NCBI GenBank assembly: GCA_902769705.1
Contig: CACXPX010000018.1
Span: 1-55,522, forward strand
Length of the DNA stretch: 55,522 nt
Source: an uncultured Prevotellaceae bacterium
GTDB taxonomy: Bacteria > Bacteroidota > Bacteroidia > Bacteroidales > Bacteroidaceae
Direction: 5' to 3'
Each line of letters begins with the position of its first letter. Within the stretch, counting starts at the first letter, position 1. Shown one piece after another: positions 53,057 through 55,522 of this stretch. The notes beneath the pieces are model-generated. The model had not been told where the DNA came from. It saw nothing but the letters and a program-made list of their open reading frames with translations, and searched no databases. Both the position numbers and the translations under genes were made by a program.

Positions 53057-54929
53057 GCAGGACATTGCCGCCGTGTTGGCTGTGAAACACGGATTGCCGC
53101 AGAAGGAAGCCGACAGTTTTCTCTCTCAGGTCATCGATGTGCTCAACGATGCGCTCAAGGAAGAGAAACTAGTGAAAGTGAAAGGTCTCGGAACGTTCAA
53201 GGTCACTTCTGTCAATGCCCGCGCAAGTGTCGACGTGAACACGGGAGAGCGTATAGTCATTGAGGGACGTGAGAAAATATCGTTTACCCCCGAAACGTCC
53301 ATGCGCGATTGGGTGAACAGACCCTTTGCACAATTCGAAACCGTTGTGGTCAACGAAGGCGTGAACTTCGATGAAATCGATGCAAAATACGAGGCTGCCT
53401 CTGATGAAATCGCAGAATCTGCATCCGAGGAGCAACCTTTGGTTGACATCGACCTCAAGGATGAAGCCGAAATTGTTGAGCTTGCGTCGGTTTCCGAAGA
53501 TGCTGGCAACTCCAAGGATTCTCAGATTGACATTCCTGAATCTCCAGCGACTGCTGAGAACCCTGAAGTTTCGGAAAATTCTGAATCTTCGGATGATTTT
53601 GATAACTCGGATAACTCTGAAAATTCGGAAAATTCAGAAAATTCGGATAATTCAGAAAATTCTGATGCCCCCGAGCCTTCCTCCCTTCAAGAAATAGCGG
53701 TTTCATCGGCACCGATTGCTTCTGTGGCCGCCCTGGTGGAGGTCGACGACTCGCCAACTGAAACTGAAATCATTTCCAATATTACTAACAATCCACAAAC
53801 CGACGACGAAAACATGAATACCGAAAACAACAATGTGCTCGACAATGAAGAGAAAACCCTTCATGAAGAAGCCAACACACAAGAACAACCCATTGAAACA
53901 GTGTCGGCGGAAACCTCCAACGACAACGCAGAAGAGCAGCCTTCATCTGCAAATGAAGAGCCTGAGCAAGTTGAAAACAGCGATGAAGACAGGGATTTCG
54001 ATGAATATGGCTATCCCACAACCAAATACGAGATTCGTGACTTGAAGTGGAAGCTGTCGCGTAGCAACCGACTCGTTCACATCCTCTCGGCTGCCCTCAT
54101 CGCCCTTTTACTGCTGTCCGGCGCTGGCGCTTATATGCTTTTCCGCGAGATGTCCAAGAAAGACAGGCGCATCGACAGCCTTGTAGCTGAGGTGCTCGAC
54201 CTTTCGCGCAAAAACACGGAGGTGAACGAGGAAAATGCCCATATGATCAACGTTGACGACATCAATCTGACTGCCGAGCAGGCTGCTCAATTGGCTGAGA
54301 TTCGCAAGCAGCGCAGGCAGGAAATGCAGCAACGCAAGAAGGAAATCGACGATGCCTACGTGAAGAAGATGGAAGATACCCGCGAGTCGGTTCGCGAGCA
54401 ATACAGACTTCGCGAGGAGCAGGTGAACGAACGTATGCAACGACAGAAAGACAAGGAGAAGGCCGAACAAGAACGCGCAGCCAAGGCACAAGCAGCAAAG
54501 GAGAAAGCCGCTCAGGAGAAGGCCGCCAAAGAAAAGGCTGTGCTTGAGCAATTAGCACGTGAGAAAGCCGCAAAGGAGCAGGCCGCCAAGCAGAAAGCCG
54601 CTCAGGAAGCTGCCGCCAAGCAGAAGGCCGCTCAGGAGGCTGCCGCCAAGCAGAAGGCCGCACAAAAGCAACAGCAAGCCGCTAAGCCCACATCGGCCAA
54701 CACATCGGCTTACAACCAAGACTCGCGCGTGCGCTTGGGTGCTTACAACATCACGGGCGTCGCCCAAACCGTTACAGTGCGTCCTGGTCAGACTCTCGCT
54801 TCCATCAGCAAGGCCTATCTGGGACCGGGAATGGAGTGCTATGTGGAAGCTGTCAACGGCGGCATCAAGGAAGTGGCGGCTGGGCAGAAAGTCAAGATTC
54901 CATCGCTCCAACTGAAGAAAAAGCAGTAA
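53049..54929 (+). CDS. HU domain-transmembrane-coiled coil-LysM fusion
   Basis: A 626-residue protein. Residues 1-100 are an HU fold (GLPQKEADSFLSQVIDVL, LVKVKGLGTFKVTSVNARAS); 101-325 are an acidic Ser/Asn/Glu/Asp-rich linker (SENSENSENSDNSEN near 190-205); one membrane segment is at about 342-364 (VHILSAALIALLLLSGAGAY); 370-545 are coiled coil ending in Ala/Lys/Gln repeats; 573-622 look like LysM (TVTVRPGQTLASISKAYLGP, then VNGG and AGQKVKIPSL). The HU domain must be cytoplasmic to meet DNA, which puts the coiled coil and LysM in the periplasm at the peptidoglycan. I infer a tether between nucleoid and cell wall; this is untested. It is coupled to the HU gene upstream. Confidence 0.85.
   Translation: MNKQDIAAVLAVKHGLPQKEADSFLSQVIDVLNDALKEEKLVKVKGLGTFKVTSVNARASVDVNTGERIVIEGREKISFTPETSMRDWVNRPFAQFETVVVNEGVNFDEIDAKYEAASDEIAESASEEQPLVDIDLKDEAEIVELASVSEDAGNSKDSQIDIPESPATAENPEVSENSESSDDFDNSDNSENSENSENSDNSENSDAPEPSSLQEIAVSSAPIASVAALVEVDDSPTETEIISNITNNPQTDDENMNTENNNVLDNEEKTLHEEANTQEQPIETVSAETSNDNAEEQPSSANEEPEQVENSDEDRDFDEYGYPTTKYEIRDLKWKLSRSNRLVHILSAALIALLLLSGAGAYMLFREMSKKDRRIDSLVAEVLDLSRKNTEVNEENAHMINVDDINLTAEQAAQLAEIRKQRRQEMQQRKKEIDDAYVKKMEDTRESVREQYRLREEQVNERMQRQKDKEKAEQERAAKAQAAKEKAAQEKAAKEKAVLEQLAREKAAKEQAAKQKAAQEAAAKQKAAQEAAAKQKAAQKQQQAAKPTSANTSAYNQDSRVRLGAYNITGVAQTVTVRPGQTLASISKAYLGPGMECYVEAVNGGIKEVAAGQKVKIPSLQLKKKQ
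54582..54671 (+). repeat. 30-bp in-frame repeats in the HU-LysM coiled coil
   Basis: Three tandem 30-base copies encode AAKQKAAQEA, AAKQKAAQEA and AAKQKAAQKQ. The copy number may vary between strains and would change the length of the periplasmic stalk. Confidence 0.85.
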
Positions 54930-55030
54930 AAACGAGAAAGATTAAAGATTAAAAATTAAAAATGAAAGATTAGGATTTTTGCTCTGGCAAGCGTCCCAAG
55001 GGCCGAGCGATATAAAATATAAGATGATAG

Positions 55031-55069
55031 AAGTCCCGTTGTGCAACCAGTGCATGGCGGGCTTTTTTT
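55031..55069 (+). terminator. Terminator of the ftsY-HU-LysM run
   Basis: AGTCCCG...TGCA pairs with TGCA...CGGGCT around a short loop (55032-55061), followed by seven T. It lies about 100 bases after the last stop codon. Confidence 0.75.
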
Positions 55070-55074
55070 GTTTC

Positions 55075-55109
55075 TTATCTCTTATCTCTTATCTCTTATT
55101 TCTTATCTT
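55075..55109. repeat. Heptamer repeat TTATCTC x5
   Basis: Five 7-base units (three TTATCTC, then TTATTTC and TTATCTT). It is slippage-prone and non-coding. Confidence 0.85.
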
Positions 55110-55111
55110 TG

Positions 55112-55155
55112 TCAAAGACCATCTTTGACCGCGCCATTGCATAGCTTTAAGAGGC
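55112..55155. repeat. 22-bp array, locus 5 (two units)
   Basis: Units start at 55112 and 55134. In the frame of locus 4, TGACCGCGCCA then TTGCATAGCTT (55126-55147) differs from the middle unit there at only a few positions. The first unit contains TCAAAGA with TCTTTGA, a short hairpin. Confidence 0.7.
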
Positions 55156-55181
55156 CCTTTCCTTATTTTTGGGCAATATCG

Positions 55182-55460
55182 CAGTTGCCCCCAAACGCCC
55201 CTGAAGGGGGCAGCAGCAACCAGCCCAAGGCAGCGCCTTGGGTAAGGGGCATGTGAGAAGGACGCGCTGATAGTGCAATTGAAGTGCAAGGCGAATGCAG
55301 AGCCAAGCTCGCTCGAGCTATGCTGAGCCGCAGCCTTCAATCGCTTTAAGCAAAAGCACTACAAGATTCAGGTGCTGTTCCTAATGCTTTTGCCCCTGTA
55401 GGGCGTTGGTTTGCTGTATCACTCTCACCCAGGGCGATGCCCTGGGCTATGAGCGGGTTG
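55182..55460. repeat. Two related palindrome modules
   Basis: Module one has GCCCCTGAAGGGGGC (near 55198) then CCCAAGGCAGCGCCTTGGG (near 55224). Module two has GCCCCTGTAGGGC (near 55393) then CCCAGGGCGATGCCCTGGG (near 55429). The order and spacing are alike. Such modules are dispersed in related genomes. The final 593 bases of the window hold the terminator, heptamers, the array and these; I see no gene. Confidence 0.65.
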
Positions 55461-55522
55461 GCCTTACAGGCCGCTCTTTGCCCGAAAGAGTCAACAGCTA
55501 TATTATTCCCTTTATTTTTTCC

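Noticed and set aside
53049-53700. Idea that the acidic linker of the HU-LysM protein marks a frameshift joining two genes
   Set aside because: The frame is continuous, composition drifts gradually, and a membrane segment and LysM-like domain follow in the same frame.

Overview
The window is chromosomal DNA from a member of Bacteroidales, most likely Prevotellaceae (Prevotella/Segatella-like). The support is: promoters of the Bacteroidetes type (TAnnTTTG, four with an ideally spaced TTTG 20 bases upstream), few Shine-Dalgarno sequences, a 290-residue Bacteroidetes primary sigma factor, an Oar-like TonB-dependent receptor, DUF5686 and DUF4836 proteins, many secreted glycoside hydrolases, and short AT-rich and palindromic intergenic repeats typical of these genomes. 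Base composition looks close to even by eye. I see no tRNA, prophage, plasmid or CRISPR. The only transposon trace is a broken IS982-family fragment near 13.1-13.3 kb.

Layout. 0-2.6 kb: the end of an HU-like protein, repeats, and an AspT-type transporter. 2.6-10.8 kb (minus): DUF5686 protein, then overlapping addA and addB recombination nuclease genes. 10.9-13.0 kb: rpoD and a cation-diffusion transporter. 13.0-13.6 kb: repeat array, transposase remnant, a consensus promoter without a gene, and a heptamer repeat. 13.6-20.5 kb (minus): uxuA, a LacZ-type GH2 enzyme and uxuB, a hexuronate/galactoside operon. 20.7-28.3 kb (plus): AraC-type regulator with dipeptidyl peptidase III, a HEAT-like protein, a Fur-family regulator with purA and hisS, and a rhamnogalacturonan-acetylesterase-like enzyme. 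28.3-31.5 kb (minus): reverse rubrerythrin and a second GH2 enzyme. 31.6-32.5 kb: a MITE-like element, a repeat array and the RNase P RNA gene. 32.6-40.4 kb (plus): BrkB/YihY, DUF1232, then a tight run of nucleoside permease, bifunctional nuclease, rsmE, DUF4836 lipoprotein and a two-gene ABC system. 40.4-43.7 kb: TonB receptor. 44.3-47.4 kb: metY, an SDR and cysK (sulfur assimilation). 47.5-50.1 kb (minus): GH9 enzyme. 50.4-54.9 kb (plus): ftsY, rimO, an HU protein, and an HU-membrane-LysM fusion. The last 0.6 kb holds only repeats.

Two things stand out. First, the last gene joins a DNA-binding HU domain, one membrane segment, a long coiled coil and a LysM-like domain, the architecture expected of a tether between nucleoid and cell wall, and it is translationally coupled to a free HU protein. 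Second, six intergenic sites carry tandem arrays with a strict 22-base period that can be laid on one unit, TGACCGCCTCA followed by an 11-base second half ending GCTT. They look like one dispersed repeat family that no gene model explains.
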